Below, piece after piece: positions 16,991-26,253 of a stretch of 64,000 nt of DNA. The number at the start of each line of letters is the position of its first letter. Positions within the stretch are counted from its first letter, which is position 1. The position numbers and the translations under genes are program-made. Location: positions 62,001 through 126,000 of the forward strand of contig JACJXO010000002.1 in the NCBI GenBank assembly GCA_020636645.1. Reading direction: 5' to 3'. Source of the stretch: Chitinophagales bacterium. GTDB lineage: Bacteria; Bacteroidota; Bacteroidia; Chitinophagales; BACL12. The notes beneath the pieces are model-generated. The model saw only the letters and a list, made by a program, of their open reading frames with translations, did not search any database and was not told the origin of the DNA.

Positions 16991-17611
16991 TCAAAAATGA
17001 AAAATATTCATCGCGATCATGAAGCTCATGAAGCCCACCAGGTAACCCAGGTAGATCTCTTTCTTGCTGTGCGCACTCAGGATGAGCCGGGAAGTGCCCA
17101 CCAGACCGGCAATGAGGATGATCGTGAGAAATGGCCAGAGCGCATTGTACTGGCTGAAGGGAATGAGCAGCAGGAAGAATGCCACCATACCTCCGGCAGC
17201 AGTGGTATGCATACTCACTTTCAGAAACAGGATGTTGATCAGAAATGCCAGCACGATGGAGATGCAGCTGGCCAGCAGTAAAAAGGTGACCATGCCATTA
17301 AAGCTTTCACTGTAGAACACATAAAATGCCCAGATGTAAAAAGCCATGGTGGCGATGTAAGGCACTACACGATCCTGCCTGTCTCGGAGTGAAATGGAGC
17401 CGATGAATTTCAGCGCCGACATCAGCCCGACAAAAACCGCCGGAAAGAAAAAGGTGAGCAGTGCTACCCGCAACAACAACATGAAATTCTCACCCGGATC
17501 GGGATAAGAAAAGGGATTGCTGTACAACAGGTAGAAGGTGCCCAGCAAGGGCATCAGCAATGGCTGAAAAACAATGGAGATGATATGGGCGAAAAATTCC
17601 TTGACCTTCAT
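16991..17611 (-). CDS. PAP2-like integral membrane protein
   Basis: 206 residues with five to six membrane helices. It has a degenerate PAP2 phosphatase pattern: LRDRQDRVVPY (KxxxxxxRP-like), KVSMHTTAAGG (in place of PSGH) and SRLILSAHSKKEIYLGYLVGF (SRxxxxxH-like but with the final Asp lost). Typical relatives act on lipid phosphates such as undecaprenyl pyrophosphate or phosphatidic acid; with the Asp missing and the PSGH altered, activity is uncertain. Its start overlaps the rpoN stop by one base, so the two are co-transcribed. Confidence 0.65.
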   Translation of the reverse strand: MKVKEFFAHIISIVFQPLLMPLLGTFYLLYSNPFSYPDPGENFMLLLRVALLTFFFPAVFVGLMSALKFIGSISLRDRQDRVVPYIATMAFYIWAFYVFYSESFNGMVTFLLLASCISIVLAFLINILFLKVSMHTTAAGGMVAFFLLLIPFSQYNALWPFLTIILIAGLVGTSRLILSAHSKKEIYLGYLVGFMSFMIAMNIFHF

Positions 17612-19077
17612 CAGAGTTCCTTGCGCAAACGGGCCACAGGAATGTCCAGTTGCTCGCGGTATTTGGCCACCGTACGGCGGGCGATGTTGTATCCTTTTTC
17701 CTTCAGCATATCGGTCAGGTCCTGATCGCTGTAAGGTTTCTTCTTGTCCTCACCGCCGATGATCTCGTCCAGCAGCTTCTTCACCTCGCGGGTACTGACC
17801 TCTTCACCACTCTCTGTGGTCAGTGATTCGCTGAAGAAATACTTGAGCGGATAAGTACCGAACTCCGTGCTCACGAATTTGCTGTTGGCTACCCTTGAAA
17901 CAGTTGAAATGTCCAGCCCCGTCACGTCGGCGATGTCTTTCAGGATCATGGGCTTCATGTTCATCTCATCTCCGGTCAGGAAGAAATCATACTGGTGGGC
18001 CATGATATGGTACATGGTGTTCCACAAGGTTTGCTGTCGCTGACGGATGGCATCGATGAACCACTTGGCAGAATCGATCTTCTGCTTGATGAACATGATG
18101 GCCTCTTTCTGTTTCTTGTCTTTCTTGCCGCCGGCCTTATAGTCCTGCATCATCTCGCGGAACTCCTGGCTAACCCGCAATTCAGGTGCATTCCTGGAGT
18201 TGAGTTTCAGCTCGAGTTCGCCGTTGTTGTTGACGATGGTGAAGTCGGGGATGATGTACTGGTTGAACAGCGCTGCATCACCCTTCGAGGTATTACCCGG
18301 TTTGGGATTGCACTTCAGGATCTCATCGATCACTTCCTTCAGCTTCTCATCATCCATCTTGAGCGCCTTGCCCAGTTTCTCGTAGTGCTTCTTGGTGAAC
18401 TCTTCGAAGTATTCATCCACTACCGTGATGGCTTCATTCACCGTTTTGGTATGCAACCGTCGTTCCAGTTGCAGCAACAGGCACTCACGCAGATCGCGGG
18501 CACCCACACCCGGCGGATCGAATCCCTGTACCACGTCCAGCAGTTCGAGTATCTCTTCTTCGGTGGCCATCACATTCTGCGAGAAGGCCAGGTCATCGAC
18601 AATGGCAGCGATCTCTCTTCTCAGATATCCATCATCGTCTATACTGCCAATGAGTTGTCTGGCGATGGCCCGTTCACGGTCGTCCATCTGCACCATACCC
18701 AGTTGCTTGATGAGGTTCTCATGAAAGGACTCGGCTACCGGTATCGGTATGGTACGGCTCTCTTCTTCGTCGTCGGGATTGTAACTGTCGCCCTGGGTCT
18801 TGTAGTCGGCGTAATCATCGTCGTCCAGGTACTCGCTCAGGTCCAGTTCATCGCTGGTATCGCTGTCTTCCCCCTCTTCCTTCTCTTCTTTGTCCTGGAA
18901 AATGTCGTCGGTCTCCTGCTCGAATTCAGCCGATTCTTCCAGGGCCGGATTGGCCTCCAGTTCCTCTTTGATGCGCTGTTCGAGCTGATCGGTCGGTATC
19001 TGCAGCAGCTTCATAAGCTGTATCTGCTGCGGCGACAGCTTTTGCAGGAGTTTCTGGCTGAGTTTCTGGTTGAGCAT
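17611..19077 (-). CDS. rpoN: RNA polymerase sigma-54 factor RpoN
   Basis: 488 residues from the ATG at 19077, which gives the standard start MLNQKLSQKLLQKLSPQQIQ; a longer in-frame start at 19194 would overlap the divergent asnS control region. Region I (about 1-50) is Gln/Leu-rich, region II is acidic (DDIFQDKEEKEEGEDSD and following), and the core-binding domain holds GFDPPGVGARDLRECLLLQL. The C terminus has the exact RpoN box ARRTVAKYRE. It directs sigma-54 promoters with AAA+ activators; no such activator is in the window. It is coupled to the PAP2-like gene downstream. Confidence 0.96.
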   Translation of the reverse strand: MLNQKLSQKLLQKLSPQQIQLMKLLQIPTDQLEQRIKEELEANPALEESAEFEQETDDIFQDKEEKEEGEDSDTSDELDLSEYLDDDDYADYKTQGDSYNPDDEEESRTIPIPVAESFHENLIKQLGMVQMDDRERAIARQLIGSIDDDGYLRREIAAIVDDLAFSQNVMATEEEILELLDVVQGFDPPGVGARDLRECLLLQLERRLHTKTVNEAITVVDEYFEEFTKKHYEKLGKALKMDDEKLKEVIDEILKCNPKPGNTSKGDAALFNQYIIPDFTIVNNNGELELKLNSRNAPELRVSQEFREMMQDYKAGGKKDKKQKEAIMFIKQKIDSAKWFIDAIRQRQQTLWNTMYHIMAHQYDFFLTGDEMNMKPMILKDIADVTGLDISTVSRVANSKFVSTEFGTYPLKYFFSESLTTESGEEVSTREVKKLLDEIIGGEDKKKPYSDQDLTDMLKEKGYNIARRTVAKYREQLDIPVARLRKEL

Positions 19078-19172
19078 TACAGTGGTAAAGGTACGATGGG
19101 AATGTGAGATGCGAAACGGCAGAAGCCCCGCAATGTTGCTGTTTCTGCCTGTTTTCCCTGCGCTGAAATCCC

Positions 19173-19180
19173 TAATTTTG
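19173..19180 (+). promoter_or_regulatory. Bacteroidota -7 box (TAATTTTG) for asnS
   Basis: TAATTTTG fits TAnnTTTG and lies 18 bp before the asnS ATG at 19199, predicting a very short leader. It supports the downstream start over an in-frame ATG at 19070 that would lie inside rpoN. Confidence 0.5.
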
Positions 19181-19198
19181 CAGACCGAAATCATAGGT

Positions 19199-20737
19199 AT
19201 GAACAGAATAGAACCATTTCAATATATCAGTGAGCTGAAAGATCATGCGGGCGCACAGGTGGAGTTGCGTGGCTGGGTGAGCAACCGCCGCGACAGCAAA
19301 GGCCTGGTGTTCATCGTGCTGCGTGACGGCACCGGATTCGCACAGTGCGTGGTCAATGAGGAGTCGGTTGGGGCTGAGCAGTTCGAAGCGGCCAAACGTT
19401 TGGGACTGGAGAGCTCTGTCATTTTATGGGGAGAAGTGCGGGAAGACGAACGACAGATCGGTGGCTATGAGGTGCAGGTGAGCAAGCTGCAGGTCATTCA
19501 GGATGCGGCCGATTATCCCATCGCCAAGAAGGAACACGGCGTGGATTTTCTCATTGAGAACCGTCATCTCTGGCTGCGTTCCACCAGGCAGTGGGCCATC
19601 ATGCGGGTGCGCAACCGCGTCATCTATGCCATCCACAATTTCTTTCAGGCAAATGGTTTCCTGCAGATGGATGCGCCCATCTTCACCGGTAACGCCGTAG
19701 AAGGAACCACTACTTTATTTGAAACAGATTTCTTCGGACAGCCGGCTTACCTGTCGCAGTCCGGTCAGTTATATGGTGAAGCGCTCGCCATGGCACATGG
19801 CAAGATCTACACCTTCGGCCCGACTTTTCGTGCAGAAAAATCCAAGACGAGAAGACACCTCAGCGAGTTCTGGATGATAGAACCGGAGATGGCTTTCTAT
19901 GACCTCGATATGGACATGGACCTCATCGAGCAGTTCATCAAAGCGGTGGTGGCAGACATCCTCGAACACTGTAAGCAGGAACTGGAAACACTTGGTCGCA
20001 ACACCACCTTCCTGGAGAATGCGGTGCAGCTGCCTTTTCCCCGTGTACACTACGACGATGCCGTGCGCATCATCCGTGGCGAGCAGGACGTGAACGGAAA
20101 GAACAGCATTCAGACCCTGGAAGCAGATCTCGAAGCACTTCGTGCGAAAAAGGCTGAGTGTGAAAAAGAGATCGCAGAGCGGGAAGCGAAGATCGCTGCA
20201 GGTGGCATGAAGAAGGGCGAAGTGAATTTCAACCAGAACAAGATCGATACGCTGAAGAACGAGGTGAAAGACCTCGACGAACAGCTTACCAATATTCCGC
20301 AGTGGCTGGAGAGCGCCCGCAACTTCGAGTGGGGCGGCGACCTGGGTGGAAGCGATGAGACCGTACTCACACGTCTGTTCGATTGCCCGGTCATGGTGTA
20401 CAACTGGCCGGCAGAAGTGAAGGCTTTCTATATGAAGCGTGACCCGAACGATGAGAAATATGTAAAGGGTGTGGACGTACTCGCACCGGAAGGTTATGGC
20501 GAGATCGTGGGTGGTGCCGAAAGAGAAGACAACATCGACTTCCTCATCGAGCGTATCAACAACGAAGGATTGCCGATGGAGGCATTCCAGTGGTACCTCG
20601 ACCTGCGCAGATTCGGTACTGTTCCGCACGCAGGTTTCGGTCTGGGACTCGAACGCTTCGTCATGTGGTTCACAGGCATCCAGCACATTCGTGAATCCAT
20701 TCCGTTCCCGAGATTTTACGGCAGGCTGAAGCCGTAA
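19199..20737 (+). CDS. asnS: Asparaginyl-tRNA synthetase with coiled-coil insertion
   Basis: 512 residues from the ATG at 19199. An N-terminal OB fold (VELRGWVSNRRDSKGLVFIVLRDGTG) precedes the class II core: motif 2 FRAEKSKTRRHLSEFWMIEPE and motif 3 GFGLGLERFVMWFTG. About residues 303-362 form a highly charged helical insertion (EALRAKKAECEKEIAEREAK and KIDTLKNEVKDLDEQL), absent from E. coli AsnRS (about 466 residues) and accounting for the extra length. It charges tRNA-Asn. Divergent from rpoN and followed by a repeat-rich intergenic segment. Confidence 0.96.
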   Translation: MNRIEPFQYISELKDHAGAQVELRGWVSNRRDSKGLVFIVLRDGTGFAQCVVNEESVGAEQFEAAKRLGLESSVILWGEVREDERQIGGYEVQVSKLQVIQDAADYPIAKKEHGVDFLIENRHLWLRSTRQWAIMRVRNRVIYAIHNFFQANGFLQMDAPIFTGNAVEGTTTLFETDFFGQPAYLSQSGQLYGEALAMAHGKIYTFGPTFRAEKSKTRRHLSEFWMIEPEMAFYDLDMDMDLIEQFIKAVVADILEHCKQELETLGRNTTFLENAVQLPFPRVHYDDAVRIIRGEQDVNGKNSIQTLEADLEALRAKKAECEKEIAEREAKIAAGGMKKGEVNFNQNKIDTLKNEVKDLDEQLTNIPQWLESARNFEWGGDLGGSDETVLTRLFDCPVMVYNWPAEVKAFYMKRDPNDEKYVKGVDVLAPEGYGEIVGGAEREDNIDFLIERINNEGLPMEAFQWYLDLRRFGTVPHAGFGLGLERFVMWFTGIQHIRESIPFPRFYGRLKP

Positions 20738-20991
20738 CTGGAATTAGCCAATGAGAGAATTAGCTAATTAGTCAATTGGAGAAAGGGCTGATAAAGGACT
20801 GATTCGCGATAGCAACGAGACAAAACCCATTGACTAATTTTCTCATTAGCTAATCAGCTATTTGGAAAATAGGCTGGTCAAAGATTAGTCCCCGATAGTT
20901 ATCATTCAAAATCCATTAGCTAATTACCACATTAGCTCATTCTCACATTACCTAATTTTCACATTAGCAAATTACCTAATTCTCTCATTCA
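20738..20991. repeat. AT-rich intergenic repeat segment with ATTAGCTAATTAG words
   Basis: 254 bp between convergent genes, made of many imperfect copies of (C)ATTAGCTAATTA(G)/CACATTAGCAAATTACC words in both orientations, plus two degenerate GATAGC/CCCGATAG cores (about 20805-20812 and 20890-20897) like that after batE. Near 20750-20785 and 20835-20865 the AATTAGCTAATTAG and CATTAGCTAATCAG blocks are mutually inverted. No gene is seen; it looks like an interspersed non-coding repeat. Confidence 0.65.
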
Positions 20992-21957
20992 TCACATCAG
21001 CTTCCTGATGATCTCTTCCACGCTGATGCCTTCGGCTTCTGCCTTGTAGTTCTTGAGCACGCGGTGTCGGAGCACGGGGAAGGCAACTGCACGCACATCT
21101 TCCATATCAGGAGAGTACTTGCCATTGATGGCGGCGTGGCATTTGGCACCAAGTACGAGATACTGACTGGCACGTGGTCCTGCTCCCCAGGCGAGGAATT
21201 CATTGGCCACGGCGTGTGCACCTGAAGTTCCGGGACGGGTCTTGCCTGCCAACTGCACGGCATATTCCAATACGTTGTCTGCTATGGGTATGCGGCGGAT
21301 GAGATGCTGGTAGAAGCGGATCTCCTCATCGCCGATGATCTTGTGCAACTCCGGCTTGCTGTCTATGGTGGTGGTCTTTACCACATTGACCTCTTCTTCA
21401 AAGCTGGGGTAGTCCAGGCTGATGTTGAACATGAAACGGTCCAGCTGCGCTTCGGGCAGCGGATAGGTTCCTTCCTGTTCAATAGGGTTCTGGGTAGCCA
21501 GTACGAAGAAGGGCAAAGGCAATTTGTGTACTTCACCACCCACGGTCACGTTGCGTTCCTGCATGGCTTCCAGCAGAGCGGCCTGGGTCTTGGGCGGGGT
21601 ACGGTTGATCTCATCGGCCAGGATGATGTGGGCGAAGAGCGGACCTTTCAGGAATTTGAAGTTGCGGTGTTCGTCCAGGATCTCCGTACCGGTGATGTCA
21701 CTCGGCATGAGGTCAGGCGTGAACTGTATGCGTTTGAAGCTGAGTTCGAGTACATCGGCGATGGTTTTGATGAGCAGGGTCTTCGCCAGACCGGGCACAC
21801 CCACCAGCAGACTGTGTCCATTGCTGAGGATGGACATCAGTACCAGCTTCACCACTTCTTCCTGACCTACAATGACCTTGTGGATCTCGTCGCCCAGTTT
21901 CTTATAATCTGCTGCCATCGCATCAATGGCTTCCACATCGCTGTTGAACTGCTTCAT
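20992..21957 (-). CDS. MoxR-family AAA+ ATPase (second copy)
   Basis: 321 residues. Walker A GVPGLAKT, Walker B IILADEINR and the block LATQNPIEQEGTYPLPEAQLDRFMF identify a MoxR ATPase. It differs from the Bat-operon copy in having no DUF58 or VWA gene beside it; instead it lies 6 bp after a SurA-type gene, at the end of a three-gene leftward folding cluster. A chaperone role on periplasm-bound or membrane clients is plausible but inferred only from context. Confidence 0.94.
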   Translation of the reverse strand: MKQFNSDVEAIDAMAADYKKLGDEIHKVIVGQEEVVKLVLMSILSNGHSLLVGVPGLAKTLLIKTIADVLELSFKRIQFTPDLMPSDITGTEILDEHRNFKFLKGPLFAHIILADEINRTPPKTQAALLEAMQERNVTVGGEVHKLPLPFFVLATQNPIEQEGTYPLPEAQLDRFMFNISLDYPSFEEEVNVVKTTTIDSKPELHKIIGDEEIRFYQHLIRRIPIADNVLEYAVQLAGKTRPGTSGAHAVANEFLAWGAGPRASQYLVLGAKCHAAINGKYSPDMEDVRAVAFPVLRHRVLKNYKAEAEGISVEEIIRKLM

Positions 21958-21963
21958 GTTTTC

Positions 21964-23316
21964 TTATTTCCTGCCGAGGTCATAGGATGCCCGGATAAGT
22001 TCCTGCATATTCTCACAACCGTCGTATATAGGGTCCACCCGAAGGTAAACAGATTTGATCTTCTGGTCCACCCACTCGTTCAACGCTTCCTGCTGTTTGT
22101 TGTTGAGCGCTGCTGCCTGCAGTCTGTAGTAGTCGTCTTCCAGGTTGGCTACGTGTGGCGCACTCTGGCTCTTGAGCTGTACGATGCGCAGTCCGCGGGA
22201 GCCATCGTAATCGGTGAACTGTACGATGGCAGACACTTCACCCGGCTTGAGTTTCTCAATGGCGTAATACAGTTCCGGGTCCATCTCGTCGATGGCAAAA
22301 AGGGAAGAACCGGTTTGCGGATTGGTCATATCGCCACCCACCAGTTTGGAATATTCGTCGTCGCTGAATTTCGCTGCTGCATCACGGAAACTGATATTGC
22401 CTGCCATGATCTGGGTGCGTATGCTATCCAGTTTTTTGGTGGCAATGGTCACGTTGGTATTGGTGACCGGCGGGGTGATGAGGATATGTCTGAGACAGAC
22501 CTTATCGCCCTGGCGGCTGTCCATCTTGATGATGTGGTATCCGAACTGGGTGGCTACCACATTGCTGATCTCATCCGGCTGCAGTTTGAAAGCTGCAGCT
22601 TCGAATTCGGGTACGAAAGTACCACGGGTCTGACAGCCTAATGAACCACCATCCTCCTTGGAACCGGGGTCTTCTGAGTACAGACTGGCCAGCAGATCAA
22701 AACTATCGCCGTCCACCAGGCGCTGATGGATCTCTTCAGCTTTCTGTTTGGCATATGCTTTTTGTTCTGCGGTTGGTTTCGGTTTAATGGTCAGTTGTGC
22801 CACTTCCACTTCTGCATCGAAGTAGGGCAGGCTGTCTTTCGGAATGTTGTTGAAGAAATCTTTCACTTCGCTGGGCGAAACGGTCATATCGCCGGCAATG
22901 TTGCTCTTCATTTGATCAGACAGGAGTATGTTGCGTATGTCTTCACGGAATTCTTCTTTCATTTCCTGAAAGGTCTTGCCGTAGAATTCTTCCATCTTGT
23001 CTCTGGAACCGAACAGCGATTCATAGTAGCGCAAACGCCTTTCCAGTTCGTACTCCACCTGTTCGTCGGTCACCACTACACTGTCTTTTTCAGCCTGGAT
23101 GAGCAGCAGTTTCTGGGTCACCAGTTCCTGGAGGATGTAACAGCGCAGATCGTCTGCCACTTCACCATTGGAAGCCTCCTGGTAATAGATGCTTTCCACC
23201 TCACTCTGGAGGATGATCTTGTCGCCCACCTGGCCAACAATGCGGTCTATGGTCTTCTGTGCAGACAGGGCAGTGCCCGCCAAAAGGCTAAGGGTAAGAA
23301 GGATGAGTTTGTTCAT
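21964..23316 (-). CDS. SurA-type periplasmic peptidyl-prolyl isomerase/chaperone
   Basis: 450 residues from the ATG at 23316, chosen because it begins the signal peptide (MNKLILLTLSLLAGTALSAQ) one base after the upstream gene stops. The SurA N-terminal domain (DRIVGQVGDKIILQSEVE, LVTQKLLLIQAEKD) is followed by two parvulin domains, about 165-268 (ending FGYHIIKMDSR) and about 272-370 (beginning CLRHILITPP). SurA proteins guide outer-membrane beta-barrel precursors through the periplasm. It is the middle-to-late gene of the folding cluster. Confidence 0.9.
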   Translation of the reverse strand: MNKLILLTLSLLAGTALSAQKTIDRIVGQVGDKIILQSEVESIYYQEASNGEVADDLRCYILQELVTQKLLLIQAEKDSVVVTDEQVEYELERRLRYYESLFGSRDKMEEFYGKTFQEMKEEFREDIRNILLSDQMKSNIAGDMTVSPSEVKDFFNNIPKDSLPYFDAEVEVAQLTIKPKPTAEQKAYAKQKAEEIHQRLVDGDSFDLLASLYSEDPGSKEDGGSLGCQTRGTFVPEFEAAAFKLQPDEISNVVATQFGYHIIKMDSRQGDKVCLRHILITPPVTNTNVTIATKKLDSIRTQIMAGNISFRDAAAKFSDDEYSKLVGGDMTNPQTGSSLFAIDEMDPELYYAIEKLKPGEVSAIVQFTDYDGSRGLRIVQLKSQSAPHVANLEDDYYRLQAAALNNKQQEALNEWVDQKIKSVYLRVDPIYDGCENMQELIRASYDLGRK

Positions 23317-23317
23317 A

Positions 23318-24172
23318 TCAGTAGATCTCGGCGTTGTTGCGCTGCATGGCGTCTTCATACATGCGTGCGTAATTGCTTTTCAGCACGTCCAGTTTCTGTT
23401 TATTAATGAGTATGCGCCTGATGTCTTCCCGCACATAATCGAAAGGAGCAGGGTTTCCGCCCACCACATATTCGTGTACTTTAACGAGGTATCGGTTGTT
23501 TTCGTCTGCCATCTCTACCACCTGGTTTGAGCGCAGCCTGCCATTCTCATACAAGCTGAGTGGCAGTAACCTGAATAGACTTGCTTCATCCAGCCAGGTC
23601 TGACTTTCATATACGTAATTAGTGCAATGGGTCAGGCTGAAAGATTCCAGTTCATTGCGGTACTTGCTGATGTCTTTGACAAACCAGTTGCGAAGGGTAT
23701 CATAACCGCTCACGGCCACCGGCATTACCGCATAGGAAAGCCGGTAGATGTCGCTCTTCAGCGTAAAATCCTTCCGGTTCCTGTCAAAGTACGACTTCAG
23801 GGTATCTTCGGCGATCAGGGTATCCAGGTTCTCAGCCAGCCATCGCCGTTCATATGCATAAATGAGCAGAGATTCTTTATAGTCTTCCGCCTGTTTCTCT
23901 ATGTCTTCGAGCTGCTGCGGAAGGTTGCTTTCGGCCACCCGCAATACCAGCTGGTGCCGTACCCAGTTGTCTATATATTCACGAACGATGGCGGCACTGT
24001 CTTCCGGTGAAGTGTCTTCGCCGGTCAATCCCTTGATATCCTCTGCATAGAGGTATTGATCATATACCCGTGCCAGAGGTTCACCGGCGGGCGACTGGTT
24101 CCTGTTCCCGCAGCCGAAAGCCGTGAGGAGCAGGAGCCAGCCTGTAATTGCCGATGCATGGAAGTTCTTCAA
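23318..24172 (-). CDS. Lipoprotein of the SurA/PPIase cluster
   Basis: 284 residues with a lipobox (LTAFGC, Cys21). The following region resembles a SurA N-terminal helical domain (LARVYDQYLYAEDIKG, NWVRHQLVLRVAESNL), then DTLKSYFDRNRKDFTLKSDIYRLSYAVMP, but I see no intact parvulin domain. It sits between a double-parvulin gene and the SurA gene with gaps of one base on each side, an arrangement common in Bacteroidota. It is probably a membrane-anchored chaperone for outer-membrane proteins. Confidence 0.75.
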   Translation of the reverse strand: MKNFHASAITGWLLLLTAFGCGNRNQSPAGEPLARVYDQYLYAEDIKGLTGEDTSPEDSAAIVREYIDNWVRHQLVLRVAESNLPQQLEDIEKQAEDYKESLLIYAYERRWLAENLDTLIAEDTLKSYFDRNRKDFTLKSDIYRLSYAVMPVAVSGYDTLRNWFVKDISKYRNELESFSLTHCTNYVYESQTWLDEASLFRLLPLSLYENGRLRSNQVVEMADENNRYLVKVHEYVVGGNPAPFDYVREDIRRILINKQKLDVLKSNYARMYEDAMQRNNAEIY

Positions 24173-24173
24173 A

Positions 24174-26123
24174 TTATTGAACCATTGAATTGAATACCTT
24201 CTCGTTGACTACCACCGGATACTTTTCGCGGAGAGAAGTGATCCACTCCTGTTCCAGCTGATCCTGATAATCAGAAATTACATAGCCGCGTGCTTCTTTC
24301 AGCGTCTTGGGCATAGGTGGTATCACACTGTGCAGCTTGATGAAAGTGATGTTGCCGTTGGAGCCCAGAATATCTTCGCTCATTCCGGGCTTCTTGTTCA
24401 TCGCATCCACATTGCTGTTCTGACCGTTCAGGAATTTGTTGTGTTCAATGTTGACCACAACTACGCTGTCAGTATTCATCTTCTGCAAAATGAGACTATC
24501 GGCAGTATTCTTCTTCACCATTTTTCTGACAGCCTTGGCAGTAGCAGCGTCAGCGCACTTATAAATGCTGGCGTCCACCCTTTCTTCCCACATGTAGTCG
24601 CTCTTGTGCATGTCATAGAAAGCTTCCAGACCAGCGGTATCCTGCGCAGCTGCGGTCCATACTTTCTGTTCCAGCAGGGCGAACAGCGGAATACCGTCGC
24701 GGTACTCCTGCATCAGGCGGCGGAAGTCTTCGTTGCGGGCTGACATGTCGTATTCTATCAGCATGTTGTCTCTGGAAGCTTCGTAGATGCTGCGGAATTT
24801 ACCCTGGATATCACGGTCTCTGCTGGTGCGTTGTTTCACCTGCAGGGTGATGGCGAGATCGTCCTGGGTATAGGTCTTGCTGCCGATGGTGAATACCGGT
24901 TTATCCATGCCTTTAGCCTTATCTGCACTCCACTCATTATTGAGGAAGGTGCTGTCAAGGGTAGCCACAACAGCTGCAATGTTGTCCGGATACTCCATGA
25001 ACTTATAGGTTTGTTTCACCTTGCTCACATAGTCATTGCGCAGTTCAGAATATTGGCTGGTGCGTTCTATACGGCTCTTGATGTCCACGCGGGCATCTTC
25101 GAACGGAGCAATACCCCGCTTTTCCTGGAGGCGGATGATATGCCAGCCGTAAGCGGTTTTCACAGGTTTGGAAATATCACCGGGGTTCTTCAGGGAGAAG
25201 GCAGCTTCTTCAAAAGGCTGTACCATCTTGCCTACGCCAAACCAGTCGAGCTGTCCGCCCCGTTTGGCTGTGCCCTGGTCATCAGAATAGCGGTCACACA
25301 GTTCATTGAAATCTGCCCCGTTCATCAGCATGAAATAGATGCTGTCTGCCAGAGCTTCCTGACGTGTGTTTGCGGCATTGTCGTCTTTTGGGTTGGTCTT
25401 GATGAGGATGTGCTGCACATGCACCTGACCACTGGCCGGGCGCTCTTCTTTTACCAGCAGGAAGTGATAGCCATATTTGGTCAGGAACACGGGAGACACG
25501 CCACCAACCTTCGTCTCGAAAGCCATGTCTTCAAAACGCATGTCCGGAATGCTGAAGCCGGTCACCCAGCCTACCCTGCCACCACTGGCACTGATGTTCG
25601 GATCGCTGGAGTATTCGCGGGCGGTATTTTCAAAGTCAGCACCCTTTTGCACTTTTTCCCAGGCTTCGTTGATCTTCGCCAGGGCAGCAGCAGAATCTGC
25701 CGGTGTACTTTCCTTTCCCAATCCCTGCATCACATGATACACCAGACGTTCTGTGCCCATGCGGTCATAATGCTTAACGATGGCAGCTTCCAGTACTTCC
25801 TTGTCGAAGTTGGACTTGATGAGCTGGTCGCCGTATTTGTCCAGTTCTTCCCGCACCTTGCGGGTGGTGTCAATGCGCAGGGCGTGCGCTTCAGCAACCT
25901 TCAGTTTGAAATTGATGTAGAGATCCAGGTATTCCTGCAGACTGGCTTCAGAAAAATCACCCTGTTTGGTGGGGTTGTTCTTCTGATACACATAGAGGAA
26001 TTCACTGCGGGTGACGGGCTCTCCGGCTACTGTGAACAGAACCGGATCTTCCGTGCCATTCTGGGCCATAGCCGGGAGGGCTGTGCCCAGCCAGATCAAC
26101 ACAGGTACTAGGTACTTTTTCAT
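24174..26123 (-). CDS. Periplasmic peptidyl-prolyl isomerase with two parvulin domains
   Basis: 649 residues from the ATG at 26123 (signal peptide MKKYLVPVLIWLGTALPAMA); a longer frame start at 26189 lies upstream of the -7 box. The helical N-terminal chaperone region (about 22-120) is followed by parvulin 1 (about 122-230, ending KYGYHFLLVKEERP) and parvulin 2 (about 233-340, HVQHILIKTNP to AYGWHIIRLQEKRG), then a long helical C-terminal region. It is a PpiC/SurA-like folding factor for envelope proteins and the first gene of the cluster leading to the second MoxR. Confidence 0.92.
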   Translation of the reverse strand: MKKYLVPVLIWLGTALPAMAQNGTEDPVLFTVAGEPVTRSEFLYVYQKNNPTKQGDFSEASLQEYLDLYINFKLKVAEAHALRIDTTRKVREELDKYGDQLIKSNFDKEVLEAAIVKHYDRMGTERLVYHVMQGLGKESTPADSAAALAKINEAWEKVQKGADFENTAREYSSDPNISASGGRVGWVTGFSIPDMRFEDMAFETKVGGVSPVFLTKYGYHFLLVKEERPASGQVHVQHILIKTNPKDDNAANTRQEALADSIYFMLMNGADFNELCDRYSDDQGTAKRGGQLDWFGVGKMVQPFEEAAFSLKNPGDISKPVKTAYGWHIIRLQEKRGIAPFEDARVDIKSRIERTSQYSELRNDYVSKVKQTYKFMEYPDNIAAVVATLDSTFLNNEWSADKAKGMDKPVFTIGSKTYTQDDLAITLQVKQRTSRDRDIQGKFRSIYEASRDNMLIEYDMSARNEDFRRLMQEYRDGIPLFALLEQKVWTAAAQDTAGLEAFYDMHKSDYMWEERVDASIYKCADAATAKAVRKMVKKNTADSLILQKMNTDSVVVVNIEHNKFLNGQNSNVDAMNKKPGMSEDILGSNGNITFIKLHSVIPPMPKTLKEARGYVISDYQDQLEQEWITSLREKYPVVVNEKVFNSMVQ

Positions 26124-26153
26124 GATGGCGGTATGATTCGTTTTAAGAGGAGG

Positions 26154-26161
26154 CAAAATTA
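26154..26161 (-). promoter_or_regulatory. Bacteroidota -7 box for the PPIase cluster
   Basis: On the minus strand this reads TAATTTTG, matching TAnnTTTG, 31 bp before the ATG at 26123. No TTG at the usual -33 spacing is evident. Confidence 0.45.
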
Positions 26162-26228
26162 CCATTTTTTGGCCGTTGGATGGCAGCATACCGACCCCAA
26201 AAACGCCCGTCCTTGCTGATTATTTACC

Positions 26229-26236
26229 TACCTTTG
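26229..26236 (+). promoter_or_regulatory. Bacteroidota -7 box (TACCTTTG) for the slyD-like gene
   Basis: TACCTTTG fits TAnnTTTG and lies 18 bp before the ATG at 26254. The nearest TTG (26213-26215) is 13 bp upstream, shorter than the usual 19-21 bp. Confidence 0.45.
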
Positions 26237-26253
26237 GCTCTTAACATTTCATT

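Noticed and set aside
17995..24010. Several long frames opposite rpoN, moxR, surA and the PPIase genes (up to 445 codons)
   Set aside because: They mirror the codon use of well-supported genes on the other strand and show no domain features of their own.
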